Shown: piece after piece, positions 21,403-31,721 of the stretch
Layout: each line of letters opens with the position of its first letter
Position numbering within the stretch: the first letter of the stretch is position 1
Assembly: GCA_920105625.2 (NCBI GenBank)
Contig: CAKKTE020000188.1
Location: 3,148,822 to 3,212,821, forward strand
Length of the DNA: 64,000 nucleotides
Origin: Clusia tigrina
Taxonomy: Eukaryota; Arthropoda; Insecta; Diptera; Clusiidae
Reading direction: 5' to 3'
Position numbers and translations under genes: made by a program
Notes under the pieces: model-generated
What the model was told of the DNA's origin: nothing
Seen by the model: only the letters and a program-made list of their open reading frames with translations
Database searches by the model: none

Positions 21403-22685
21403 GGTTGTAGTGGCGCTTTAAACGGCATTTTCGCTGCTGAGGCGCAGTTGCTGCAACAGTTTACCATCATTTTGATGTCATCATCGATACATGGCCAGTA
21501 GACATAGCTTCGTGCTATAGCTTTTGTTCGTTCTATTCCTGGATGTCCATGATGAATTTGTTTTAATATACGCTTGCGATAGGTGTGTGGGACGACAAGT
21601 CGGTCACCATACATAATACATCCGTCTATGTGCAATAAATTGTCTTTTCTGTGGAAGAACAGCTTAAGCTCATCATTTTGATTTATCTCTGAAGGCCATC
21701 CACTTTGGATGTAATTTAAAACAGTAGACAAAGTTTTATCCTTTGCTGTTTCGTACTGTATCATTTTGAAAGTTACCGGCATTGACTTTATGACGTCAAT
21801 GACAATCGTTTTGACAGCGTTTTCAATTTTTATTGTTGCTATAACGAAATCTTCCGGAACATTGCTTTCTTTGTTTATAAGACGTGACAATACATCCGCG
21901 TATCCGAAACTATTGGTGTTCACAAAACTAATTTCGAAGTCGTACGCTAGAAGTTGAATTGCCCACCTCTGCAAACGATTTGCCTGGTGTACTGCTACTC
22001 CAGTTTTGCGTCCAAAAATTGTTAATAACGGTTTGTGGTCGGTATGAAGCTTGAATCGTCGCCCATATATCATTTTGTGAAACTTTGTTACCGGAAAAAT
22101 AAGTGCGAGCGCTTCCTTTTCCACTTGACTGTACCCTTGTTCAGCAGGTGTTAGTGAGCGTGCTGCATGAGAAACTGCTTTGATGGTGCCGTCCGCATAT
22201 TCGTGTAAAATGCATGCACCAAGTCCGTATCCGGATGCATCTGCTGCAACTATGATGTTCTGCTGAGGGTCATAATGTGCCAATGTGAGGTCTGATAATA
22301 AAATGTTCTTTAATTCTTGGAACGATCGTTTATGTTTTGTTGTCCATGTCCATGTAACATTGGATGTCAAAAGTTCGTCTAACGGCCCTCTATGTTGACG
22401 CATGTTGCTCACAAATTTGCCGTAGAAATTAATTGCACCGAGAAATGATCTCAGTTCTGTAATATTGGTTGGCTCAGGCATGTTCGCAATAGCCCTGACG
22501 CGTTCGGAATTTGGTTTGAGGCCATTTTGGTCAATTATGTAACCCAGGTAGCTTACAGAAGTTTTGAAAAATACGCACTTTTCGTATTTAAGCTTGAACC
22601 CATATTCCTTGATTCTGTCGAGAACAGCGTGAAGATTTTTGTCGTGTTCCCCTTTATCTATGCCTGCTACAAAAATGTCATCATT
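21252..22685 (-). pseudogene. Gypsy 1 pol: end of reverse transcriptase, RNase H, start of integrase
   Basis: Open in the same frame as the upstream ORF, directly after a stop codon at 22686-22688. It starts with the two catalytic aspartates (NDDIFVAGIDKG), whose preceding tyrosine codon is now TAA. It continues with the thumb (LGYIIDQNGLKPN), RNase H (VAADASGYGLGACIL, HAARSLTPAEQGYSQVEKEA, KLHTDHKPLLTIF), the integrase zinc finger (HHGHPGIERTKAIARSYVYW, CCSNCASAAK) and the first integrase Asp (LHIDYAGPIDGYSFLLVVD). It ends at a frameshift near 21285. Confidence 0.82.
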
Positions 22686-24044
22686 TTACGCTGCTGCACC
22701 TGATATGCCTGCCAGCATCTGATCCATAGTTTGTTGAAAAATGGCTGGGAACGTTTTAACGCCAAATACCATTCTGTTATATCTAAACAGTCCGATGTGC
22801 GTGTTGATGGTTAATAAATGCTTTGATGCGTCATCAACTTCAATTTGTAAAAAGGCATCTGATAAGTCAAGATGACTGAAATATTTGGCATTTGCCAGTT
22901 TTGAAAAAATGTCTTCCGGCAGGGGAAGTGGATACTGATGTGATTCGAGGCGCTCGTTCAGTCCAGTTGAAAAATCACCGCACACTCGTATTCCGCCAGC
23001 TGCTTTTTTAATGCCCACGATGGGTGCTGCCCAATCGGGTGATAAAATGTTGCAGTCCTGTAGACGTTTTAGCTCTGTCTCTACTAGCTGCTGCATGGCG
23101 TAAGCAACGGGGCGTTTTGGTCTGAAAACTGGTTGAGCATGGGTCTTCGTCTGCAATACGGCCTTTGTCTTGTTGCAGAGTCCCATTTTGCCATCGAACA
23201 CATCTGAAAAAGATAATTTTAAGTGAGCAATTTTGTTTTGAATCGATGTTTGATCAACACTCCCCTGATTATTCTGTATTTGATTGCACACAGAATTTAT
23301 GGTCTGGTCTTTCAGTTGTAAAGCGTCCATCCAATCTAATCCCATGACATTGAGATCGTGAATTGATGTAACTCGGCAAATTAAAGATTTTTCTTTCCCT
23401 TGAAATTTGACTTTGCATTTGAACTGCGACGTGAGGGGTAGCTCGCCGGTTGCGCTACGTGCTGATTGGTCAACTTCCTCAATATCTTGAACGTCCAGTT
23501 TGTTGAAGTTCTCCTCTGATATAATAGTTATATCTGAGCCTGTGTCAAATTGAAGTCTTACATGTGAATCGTTGATATGTACGTCCACGTATTTTCGTAA
23601 GCTTTGTACTTGATTTGTCACAAAAATTCCGTTTGACTGCACGAAATTTGTATTTGTATGCTGCTTTCTGTGACTTTTGTGTGAAGGATTTGAGTTGTAT
23701 TTATGTTGTTGTTTTTGTTGCGAGTCATTTGCTCGGTTGTTTTTGTAGTTTTTGTTATTGCCTGTGCAATAACCTTCTTTGTGCCCAGTGTGTGAACAAT
23801 CACCACATTTATGGTTTTTATATGAACAGAAACGTGCGTAATGAAGATTACCGCAGTACCAACATGGACTTTTCGGTACTTTTCCCTCCTTTGTGTTTAT
23901 GGATTGTGACCTTGTTTTGATCTTGTTTATATGTGCCGCCATCTTCTGGTTTTCAATGAGCGCAGTATCAGTTTTTAAGTTCACCAAACGTTGACATTCC
24001 CGTGACAATGTGTCCAGTGTAATGGCGCTTTCGCCGCAATTCAA
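22686..24044 (-). pseudogene. Gypsy 1 gag C-terminus, protease and reverse transcriptase N-part
   Basis: 452 codons. Two zinc knuckles (CWYCGNLHYARFC and CGDCSHTGHKEGYC) lead into an aspartic protease (VRLQFDTGSDITIISEENF) and then the polymerase fingers and palm (DWAAPIVGIKKAAGGIRVCG, FSHLDLSDAFLQIEVDD, NRMVFGVKTFPAIFQQTMDQ). Gag and pol share one frame here. The frame ends at a TAA exactly where the Tyr of the Y-x-D-D active site should be. The 24044 start is only the first Met after a frameshift; the true gag start is near 24636. Confidence 0.85.
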
Positions 24045-24636
24045 AATCTGATGGCGATTTTAGACCCATAACAAAAATCAAGCATTTAAACTGATCGATT
24101 GTCAATTTTTTTAAGTCGAAAAGTTCACACTGTTTATTTACGTCACCTGCGTACGTGATAAAATCTACACTTGGGTCTTTTTTAAGTTGCAGGCAATTGT
24201 ATCGGATGTTGAATTGTGATGCTTGTATTCCGAAAAGTTGCTTGAGTAATGACACTGTCTCTTTAAAGGTTTTGTCCCTTGGATGGTTTGGTAGTATGTA
24301 GTTTACATATTTGTGATGCACCTGTGAGTTCAAATTCCTAAGCAGTGTTTTTGCCGCATCGTCCAATTTTCCTGCATCGTGCTGAAAAAGGTCTTCTTAT
24401 CGCGCAAACCATGTGTCGAAGGTGAGGTTATGGTCGACATCGTAGCAAAATTCGATAATGTTCGATGCAAGTGCCTCAATGATAAATTCTGGATTTCCAC
24501 CGAATTTCACTTCATTCTTGGAGTCACTTGCTGGAATTATTTTCGCAAGAATATTTTGCATCGCCACACTATCTCTGTGTTGCTGTTCTTGCATTCGTAC
24601 AAGCAATTGCGCTAATGTCTCTTCTATTGTAGACAT
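23968..24636 (-). pseudogene. Gypsy 1 gag N-terminal part
   Basis: Starts at ATG 24636 (MSTIEETLAQLLVRMQEQQH). An in-frame TAA at 24397-24399 divides it; the same frame resumes (DDAAKTLLRNLNSQ, FKETVSLLKQLFGIQASQFN) to 23968. A one-base shift near 24050 then leads into the zinc-knuckle frame. This is the retrotransposon gag (capsid) fold region. Confidence 0.75.
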
Positions 24637-24669
24637 TTCAGTTAATTGTTTTCTACTGCGAATAAAAAA

Positions 24670-24682
24670 TCCTCGTCGCCAC
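24670..24682 (-). other. Primer-binding site of gypsy 1, tRNA-Ser type
   Basis: On the element strand tggcgacgagga starts four bases after the 5' LTR. Its complement, TCCTCGTCGCCA, matches the acceptor-end sequence of fly tRNA-Ser(GCU). The tRNA identity is from memory of that sequence. Confidence 0.6.
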
Positions 24683-24686
24683 TTTT

Positions 24687-24893
24687 TGTTATGTTCCTTA
24701 ACAAAAGATAATTATTTTATTTTAAAAATATAGTTAATTTCAGTTAAATTCATTAAGTAGATTATAGTTAATTAAATAGAATACAACTCGGATAAAACTA
24801 CAACTTGCTTCCGGTTAGCTGTTTTTGTATAGTGTTGCTGTTACCTACGTTGGTTATCGGTTATGCATACAAAAGGAACGAGTATGCGTAACA
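24687..24893 (-). repeat. 5' LTR of gypsy element 1
   Basis: 207 bp. It is identical to the other LTR except for lacking 45 bases after cttgcttccg. Confidence 0.9.
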
Positions 24894-24898
24894 CTTAT

Positions 24899-25069
24899 TG
24901 TCTGTATTTCTTTTTATTAGATGGAAGATTGCAATCACCACTAAACACAAAAAATGCCAATTAAACGTCCTATCGCAATTTGACACTTTTTTTTTTAAAG
25001 TTATTTAGATTTGCAAGCAGAGTGAAAACAAACCAGACCGCACCGTAAGAGAGACAAGCTATTATATTA
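24899..25069 (-). other. 5' end of Jockey copy 1
   Basis: Non-coding sequence between the gypsy target duplication and the outer 12-bp duplication (25070-25081). Its reverse complement contains tggtttgttttcact, which also occurs on the opposite strand inside the 190-bp repeats at about 19477. Confidence 0.6.
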
Positions 25070-25081
25070 AATATCAGATTC
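25070..25081. repeat. Right target-site duplication of Jockey copy 1
   Basis: aatatcagattc, identical to 3834-3845. Confidence 0.75.
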
Positions 25082-26350
25082 TTGATATATTTTCATTCTC
25101 TATTCCATAGAAGGGAATTTTGTTCCAGCGGTTTTCTGATTTAGTCTAGTGGTAGTAAGCGTCTGGGGCGCTGAATGATATTCCAGTAATATCCATTGGA
25201 TTATATATACAAGAGAAGAGGTAAATATTTTAGATGAACGTTGTATTTTGTGTCGGTATAGACAATAAATTTTTTAACATTGTTGACCACCATTTTTAAA
25301 TCATTGCTGATATATGTATAATGTGCGCGTCCGCTGTCATGAGAGCGACATGACCAACGGAGAGAATTATAACTAGTGGGGATGTTGCCACGATAACATA
25401 ACAGGCGTAAAGGAGACTCATCACTTATGCTGATTCAGTGATTCTCAAATAGGCTGGAACCTTATTGAAGCCGGAGGTCAGGTTTAAAAAGACGAAGTAG
25501 AACGACAGATTGGTTCAGTTGAGCATTGAAGGCAGCGGTAATAAGACTGAATTAGAAGTAAAAAAGACCGGTTTTCCTTTGTGAATAATTTCTTAGCTGA
25601 AATTTGTTAATTTAAACTCTCCTTAAAGCTAACTAATAAAGTTGGTTTTTGTATGATTTGCCAAAACTCATTTTTAATTGAGGAAATGCAGAGGTATAAA
25701 TATTTCTAAAATTATATTTCTTTATGAATAAAATATATCTCTTTTAAATCGAACAATAATTACGCAAATCAGAATAATAACCAGTACCGACCTATTATCA
25801 AAACCAACAGGAATTAAATTATCTGTCTAATTTTATCCTCCCTTATATTACATAGAAATACTTGCGTAATGATAGGTAGCTCTAAGATCACTCCCAATCC
25901 ACTCAAATATTTCACATGCAAAAGCAAACAACGTATTCAAATTGAAATCGTTACTCAACTGAATATATATAGTGAACGATTCGATTCAAAGGAGTTTCTT
26001 TGACCGGCAGTCAAATTCATTTACACTTTAAATTATATTTTAATATGCGCAATGGTCTACAAATTAAAACAGCGAGAAATGAAACGCACGGCTTCTACGA
26101 TGATCATGTACTGACTTTATTAAGTTTTAGAAGTAAAAAAATTAGTGAATGAGTGAATTATAAAGAGAGTTGCAGAGATGCAACTTCGGAGAAACATGTT
26201 TTGATTAGTAATGGTTTTAGTTAAACATAAGGTACTATGCATAGAAAGAATTAGTTAAGCAAATAATATAATTCAATTATCAGAAATTTTAAGTAAATTA
26301 ATAATTGAAGGTTAGAAAGTTTCGAAGTTAGAAAGACAAATGTAATAATA
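25082..26350. other. AT-rich spacer, no gene seen
   Basis: No open frame or clear element. Around 25142-25172 the sequence tagtctagtggtagtaagcg resembles a tRNA A box, but no B box follows at the usual distance, so I do not call a tRNA or SINE. Confidence 0.45.
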
Positions 26351-26361
26351 ATATTAAATAA

Positions 26362-26967
26362 ATGCTTGACCCAACAGAGAGCACCAAGGGGAATCCAAAG
26401 AATTTGCCGATCGCAGCAACAGCCTGGAGTCAGATTGTTAGTACAGGACTCAATATGTGTCCCGTTATACAAGGCAAACGCCTTAAGATAAATGCATTTA
26501 ATTACACAAACAAAATGTCAGCGTTAAAGCATAGCTACCAACAAAACACAACATTAGGAGTCGCGAAACGAAAGTTAATGCGCGGGCAGATATAATACAG
26601 CATCACAATAATAACAATATAAACCATCAACCTCTGGATAAAAACCAACAGCCACATATCAAGCAACCAGCATATTTGACCAAGTTGGGTCTCTATCTAT
26701 CATTTCTGTTTACTGTCCACATAGACATGCTTTTAAAAAACACCAAATTTACCATTTTTTTCAAACTTTGGGGCCAAGATTTGCTGCTGCTGGCGACTAC
26801 TACTCAAAGCATACTCTGTGGGGTTCGAGAACAATAAACCCAAAAGGCAGAGAGCTTCTAAATACAATTCTGTGTAACAAATACACGCACTTATCAACCG
26901 GAGAACTAACGTACTGGCCTTCAGATAACAAGAAAATCCATGACGTCATAGATTTTTGCGTAATGAA
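26362..26967 (+). pseudogene. Jockey copy 2 ORF1 tail and endonuclease fragment
   Basis: The first frame (26362-26595) contains LPIAATAWSQIVST and a Gln/Asn-rich tail, like Jockey gag C-termini. Around 26690 endonuclease sequence begins (ISVYCPHRHAF), then AAAGDYYSKHTLWGSRTINP, where the usual active-site Asn after GDY is Tyr, and IHDVIDFCVMK, which stops at the LOA insertion (26968). ORF2's start is missing, so sequence between them has been lost. Confidence 0.7.
26956..26967. repeat. Left target duplication of LOA-like 2
   Basis: ttgcgtaatgaa, repeated exactly at 33611-33622, where Jockey copy 2 resumes its endonuclease frame. Confidence 0.8.
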
Positions 26968-27153
26968 GGTTAGGCTAGGTTGCGAAGGCGTGTGCGGATA
27001 CGAAGTAGCCGCACTTCCACTAGGAGACATCTATGTCCATTGTGACTGCCTTCAAAAATGCCAAGAGTAGGCACACTCGTCCATACCTTCGATTTCCGCA
27101 TCCCTATTAAACCATTTGGTTTTCCAGATGAAAGTGAGAAGATCCGACCTTCG

Positions 27154-27894
27154 TTATCTCTTGTCAAGATTGTGCAGTCGTTTCAACTGTAGTCTTGGAC
27201 ACTGACATAAAAAGTGATGAATCGATTCTATCTCTTCTTCATCATGGCAAATTCTACATAGCCAGCTCGACGGAATACGCCAACGTTGAAGCATTGGTGC
27301 GATAGCACAATGCTCGGTAAGGACCCCCGTACGCACCCTTACTGCAGGTTTGTTGAGCCCTAAGAGAACCTTTGTTCTCTTCAAATCTAACGTAGGCCAT
27401 AAGGCCCTTGAAACTTCACAGTCGTCACGATTAGTCCATAAGTTATTTGTCACAGCAATAGTGAATGCATCTCGTCCGCTAATTCATTCCCTTCTATATT
27501 GCTATGTCCGGGAACCCAGCAAAGTGAGACCTTGTGGGGCCAATGTTCGGTAGTGCGGTACGACATTTCATTACCAACCGATGTTGGTAATGAAATGTCG
27601 TACCGCACTACCGAACATTGGCCCCACAAGGTTATTTAACTGTCTTGGAAACTATTGTCTTAAGAGCCGCCTATCCACAAAGATAGTGATAGTCGAGGAT
27701 CGATTTGTACTATTTTGTATCAGTCTGCTGTCCGCTTTCTCCATTGCATAGAATTCGGCCTGAAAGACGCTGCATGCGTCAGGCAGCCGATATGACTGTC
27801 TTGCCTGCAAGCCTTCCGAGAAGACACCCTCCCCCGTTCCACCCTCCATCTTTGAGCAGTCAGTGTGGATGGTAATGTCAGAATTACCCGTCAC
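27154..27894 (-). pseudogene. LOA-like 2 RNase H and C-terminal region
   Basis: 27894-27652 gives the RNase H opening (ITIHTDCSKMEGGTGEGVF, with Asp), DACSVFQAEFYAMEKA (Glu) and TITIFVDRRLLRQ, where the expected Asp-Ser reads Asp-Arg through a local shift. The frame then runs into the palindrome (27529-27632). On its far side the end of RNase H resumes (CWVPGHSNIEGNELADE). 27453-27154 encodes the C-terminus (CRICHDEEEIESIHHFLCQC). Besides frame damage, the palindrome has replaced or disrupted the middle of the domain. Confidence 0.75.
27529..27632. repeat. Perfect 50-bp inverted repeat with a 4-base loop
   Basis: The left arm (27529-27578, starting accttgtggggccaatgttc) and right arm (27583-27632) are exact reverse complements around cgat. 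It sits inside LOA-like 2 RNase H sequence, which flanks it on both sides. Confidence 0.97.
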
Positions 27895-28206
27895 AGAGCT
27901 CCCAGTCTTCCCTGGTTGGATAGAGAGTTGGAATTCTAGCTGTAAAGTCTATAGTAGAAGTCATGTAGTCTGTAGCCATTGCTAAGTCAGCCGTAACTAT
28001 CCTTTGACCCTTCCATTTTATTTCGCTCAAAATTGTACAGTGTTCATAGTTGGCAGATTTACACGTGTTGCACTTCCTTAGTCTGAGAGCACGCTTGGCG
28101 GCACATCCCTAAATGAACACCCCTAGTAGTAAGAGGTGAAATAATATATTTAAGCCTTCTTGAGGCGCGCTGCTTATAGCCTATGAGATTCCCAGGCTAG
28201 CAAGTC

Positions 28207-29465
28207 TTAGTACTTTTCCAATACGGTTTTGATTACATTTCCTGCCCAACACCTTTCGCCAGACGATGGACCCGTAGGTAATAACTGGTGTAATGATTGT
28301 GGTGTACATACCATACACGATGTACGGTGACAATCCTCATTTTTTGCCAAATATCCTTTTACAGGTATAGTATGCAGCCAAACCCTTTTTTCTTCTCTCC
28401 TCAGTATTCTTTCTCCTAAGTATCCCGCTTCTGAAGAAAGATTCAACGTTACCCTACCTAACTGTAGCAAAGGGAATTCAGGGATTTTGGTTTTCCTGGT
28501 GAACAAAATTAGCTCCGTCTTAGTAGGGTTAACTCCTAAGCCGTTGCGCTCAGCCCATTCGGAAATCTCACCCTGTGCTGATTCCATGAGTTCGCTAATC
28601 GTTGACAAGAACTTGCCCGGGATTAGTATGGCAACGTCATCAGCGTAGGCTACAACCTTTGTTCTCTTTGCTTTGAAGGTTCCTATAATCTCATTTACTA
28701 AGAAGCCATAGCAGATGTGATAGCACTCCCCCCTGCGGCGTACCCCTTATAGTCATCCTACTCACCAATGTCGTCCCCACAGTGGCGTTAATGACCCTGC
28801 TTACTAGCATTGTGTTAATCCGTGTCACTATGAATTCCTTCACTCCGTGAACTCCGCCTTGCAGATCGCTTCTGTGTTTACATTGCTGAAGGCCCCCTCA
28901 ATGTCCAGAAAACCTACCAACGTGTATTCCTTATAGTTCATTGACCTCTCAATGATACCAACCACTTCATGAAGTGCGCTTTCGCTGATCTACCTTTACG
29001 GTATGCGTGTTGCGCGATATCCAATGTGCGAATAGTAACCCTTCTAATATACAAATCTATAAGAGTCTCTCAAGTGTTTTAAGAATAAACGATGAGAGAC
29101 TTATTGATCTGTAATCCCTGCCAGTAGAATGATTTATTTTTCCCGCTTTTGGAATGAAAACCACCCTGACTTCTCTCCAACTTTTTGACATATACCCATC
29201 CTTGAGACACTATGTGAATATGTGAACTAGATGGGGAATCACGCCCTCATCAGAATAGCAGCATAGCCGGTATAACCCCATCAGGACCCGCTGACTTATA
29301 CGGCTCGAAGGAGCCTATCGCCCACGCAATTTTATCCTCATTCACTATATCCGACATGTCGGTCCTTACAACACGGGCAAGAGTTATCGACTGCGTACCG
29401 ACGGTGTACGAGTCCGTGCAACCTGGAAAGTGCGTTTCCCTCAAAACCTCCAGTCCATGAGCCAT
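28207..29465 (-). pseudogene. LOA-like 2 reverse transcriptase
   Basis: 29465-29250 carries FEPYKSAGPDGVIPAMLL. Degraded palm blocks follow (matching FIDIEGAFNNI-type sequence near 28900 in broken frames), then the catalytic VVAYADDVAILIPGKF (about 28640) and the thumb ERNGLGVNPTKTELILFTRK (28590-28500). The YADD aspartates are intact. Frame breaks lie near 29240, 29000-28700 and 28400. Confidence 0.72.
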
Positions 29466-29593
29466 CTTGCCTCTTCACACTGCCGAGAACTGTCGTGGTT
29501 CTGGACAGTATTTTCCTAAGCCTTGAGCGACTTTAGAGTTCCGCAGAACTGCTGCCCAGACCCCCACTTCGCAGTGTTAAATTTACTTTTGTA

Positions 29594-29923
29594 TTAATTA
29601 AAATTGACAATAGTTTTCCCGTCCTCTTCCAGCCGACTATTTTTGGCCTCGTTGAAGAGTCCTCTTGATTTTTTCCTAAAAAGTCCTAACTCTGCGTTCC
29701 ACCAAACCGGTTTTAGTTTAGTTCGCGGCTTAGTCAAAGGACAAGATAGTTCAAAAGATTTTTTCAGTATTCCCGTTAGACGACCTACCGCCTTGTCAAT
29801 GTTAGTATTCCCTTCGCCGACTTTGACTTTCATGAAAGTAAGTTTTTGGGTGGCCACTCGTGAGAATTTGGACCAGTCAGTCTTTTTTGGGTTCCTAAAA
29901 GGCCGGGAATCTGTACCTCTAAG
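29594..29923 (-). pseudogene. LOA-like 2 endonuclease end and linker
   Basis: Continues the endonuclease after the R1-like fragment: FRNPKKTDWSKFSRVATQKL, then LTKPRTKLKPVWWNAELGLF, equivalent to the linker in LOA-like 1 at 16680-16730. The A run of the inserted fragment is translated as a Lys string just before it. Confidence 0.7.
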
Positions 29924-30490
29924 TTTTTTTTTTTTTTTTTTTGTTGTTCCATAATTGGAACGGAGGTGGAAATCTTCAAAAGACACTGGTAACATTACGG
30001 CACCAGTAGTGTGGGCTTCTTACCCACTAAAACCACCTCCATCGCAGCCTCCCCCCGCGGGACCGCCGCAAGGTAATACTTCTCCGGGGCGGGGAGGGGG
30101 TGGTAGTATGGTCAGCGGACCCTTCCTAGCTATTTTTCATTGCTCGTCTTCGCCACTCCTGATGGCGGCGGTCCCATTTCTCCGGGCTCTCGAGCATATG
30201 CTGCACTATGTTGTCGGGCACCACGGGCTCTCCACATACTCCTTGTAGTGCCACTCTATCACTTTCATAACGTGGGCAATAGAAGAAGACATGTTTGGGA
30301 TCTTCTATCTCTGTACCTCCACAGTTTGCACAGTAGGGAGATTCCTCCAAGTGGAATCTGTGTAGGTATGCCCGAAAACCTCCGTGGCCTGTCAGCAATT
30401 GTGTGACGTAGCAATTCACCTCACCAGGTGACCTGCTTACCGATTGCTGAATGTTGGGGATCAGGCTTCTTGTCCTTATAATTTTGTTTC
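29924..30490 (-). mobile_element. 5'-truncated R1-like LINE fragment inside LOA-like 2
   Basis: On the - strand the 3' end of an R1-clade ORF2 (about 30480-30126) reads NCYVTQLLTGHGGFRAYLHR and then a Cys/His zinc region (CANCGGTEIEDPKHVFFYC). A 3' UTR follows, and an A run (T run 29924-29942). On both sides the LOA-like endonuclease continues, so this piece inserted into it. The 5' boundary is estimated from where R1-type similarity starts. No clear duplication was found. The C-terminal layout resembles R1-clade elements. Confidence 0.72.
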
Positions 30491-30900
30491 TTTATCCGAC
30501 TATGATCCGAAAAGGAGCAGGCGTCATATACTCCGATTGTCGACCCTTATGGTTTAGGTCCAGTGGCCAGAGTGATGTCAATAACTTCCTCCCTAACCTA
30601 TTTCGCAACGTTGGCTGATTTCCCTTTGTTACATAAAGTTAGGCTAGTGGAGAGAATGTAATCAAAAAGGACTCACCTCTACCATTGGTGTCAGTGCTGC
30701 CCCAGAGCTCATGGTGACCATTTGCGTCACAGCCGGCCATTATGCCCAGTCCGCGTGACGCATCGCTTACGGTAAGTTGCCGGAAGATCTGTGGTGGCGG
30801 CCCTTCCTGATTGTACGGAAAGTATGCGGACGTTAGCTACAAACTAGGCTTGTGTTGTGCTCGCATACCACCGTTGTAAGGTCTCCAGTGCTGTAGGGAG
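30491..30900 (-). pseudogene. LOA-like 2 endonuclease N-part
   Basis: The - strand reading near 30745 gives IMAGCDANGHHELWGSTDTN, the Asp-Asn endonuclease block, with further matches toward 30520 (CSFSDHSR, the Asp-His block). Several stops interrupt it. Confidence 0.65.
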
Positions 30901-30933
30901 GAAGAAGAAAAATATTGATATCCTTCTTGGGAA

Positions 30934-31681
30934 CTATACACGTTTTGATCTAACCTTGTGTTTGTGGAATGTAGAGATGATAACTATCCATCCCGAACCC
31001 GAATCCGGTGATTCGAAGGAGGCCGATGGCTTCAGCTTTTTTGAAACCCTCTGAGCTTGCTCATTACACCGTACTCTTTTTGGAGTTTCGCCCGATGCCA
31101 AGCTATGTGGCTCATTCAAAGAACTCGGCTTTCGCTTCGGCGGCACCTTTACGCGGTCACCTGTAGCCTTGTCCGGCTTATCTGCTGGAGGTCGAAGCGT
31201 TGTCCGTATCGGACTTTGCCCCAACAATTCCTTGTTCCTTTTTGTGGCATGAGATGGCCGCAGCGTTATTTTTGTCAAACTTTGTTACGACCTTTTCATG
31301 TTTCTTAATGAGATCATTCTCCCTTTTAGTAAAGGAAGAAGGATCTTTCGCCTTCATTTTCCGAAGGTAGTAAGCCGAGCGCTTGTAGCCATTCCTGGCC
31401 TTTTGCTCTTTTGTTAGGCTTACCACAGGAGCATGTGGAGCGGAGGGCTGAGAAGGACTGAGCAATTGCATCTCATCATCCTAGCCTATGTCATAGACAT
31501 TGCTGACCTGTGACAACGAGTCGTCATCGGTAGCGGGGTCTATGCGCAAGCTCAGCAGCTCAGATCCTATCCGATCCCCCTCAGCCTCCACCTCACAGGC
31601 CTCTGGCCTACCCAAAGTTGGCTTGGAGAGCCTCACAGTAGTACCAAAGAAGACTAAGAAAAGACATTCAATTCCCTCCAT
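30934..31681 (-). pseudogene. LOA-like 2 ORF1
   Basis: Starts at ATG 31681 (MEGIECLFLVFFGTTV). One in-frame stop (about 31481) separates an acidic first part from KARNGYKRSAYYLRKMKAKD, a basic helical region. After a shift near 31270, a Lys/Arg/Pro-rich part follows (TPKRVRCNEQAQRVSKKLKP) to 30934. It has the features of an RNA-binding ORF1 protein and is adjacent to ORF2 as expected for an I-group LINE. Confidence 0.65.
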
Positions 31682-31721
31682 ATTTATTTACCGCTCCGAC
31701 CATTTTTTTTGGTCACACTTA

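Larger units (their letters stand above)
20141..24893 (-). mobile_element. Ty3/gypsy LTR retrotransposon 1
   Basis: 4,753 bp on the - strand with LTRs at 20141-20392 and 24687-24893, flanked by the exact 5-bp duplication cttat (20136-20140 and 24894-24898). Gag, protease, reverse transcriptase, RNase H and integrase follow in Ty3/gypsy order. The LTRs are identical except for one 45-bp difference, so insertion is recent, yet the coding region carries stops and frameshifts. The polymerase sequence and short genome suggest a mag-like lineage (inference). Confidence 0.9.
3846..25069 (-). mobile_element. Jockey-type LINE, copy 1, with four nested insertions
   Basis: On the - strand the order is 5' region (25069 down to about 14100), ORF1 gag (about 14060-7262), ORF2 endonuclease and reverse transcriptase (7252-4119), and a 17-base A tail (T run at 3848-3864). 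The 12-bp duplication aatatcagattc flanks both ends. Element-derived pieces are 3846-6547, 7146-7329, 13194-14189, 19334-20140 and 24899-25069, about 4.9 kb together, a usual full length for the Jockey clade. The rest is four later insertions with their own duplications. Both ORFs also carry frameshifts and stops, so the copy is dead. The Jockey call rests on three zinc knuckles in gag, the endonuclease motifs and the YADD motif. Confidence 0.85.

Noticed and set aside
25142..25200. tRNA-like A box (tagtctagtggtagtaagcg)
   Set aside because: No B box or cloverleaf could be made; too weak for a tRNA or SINE call.
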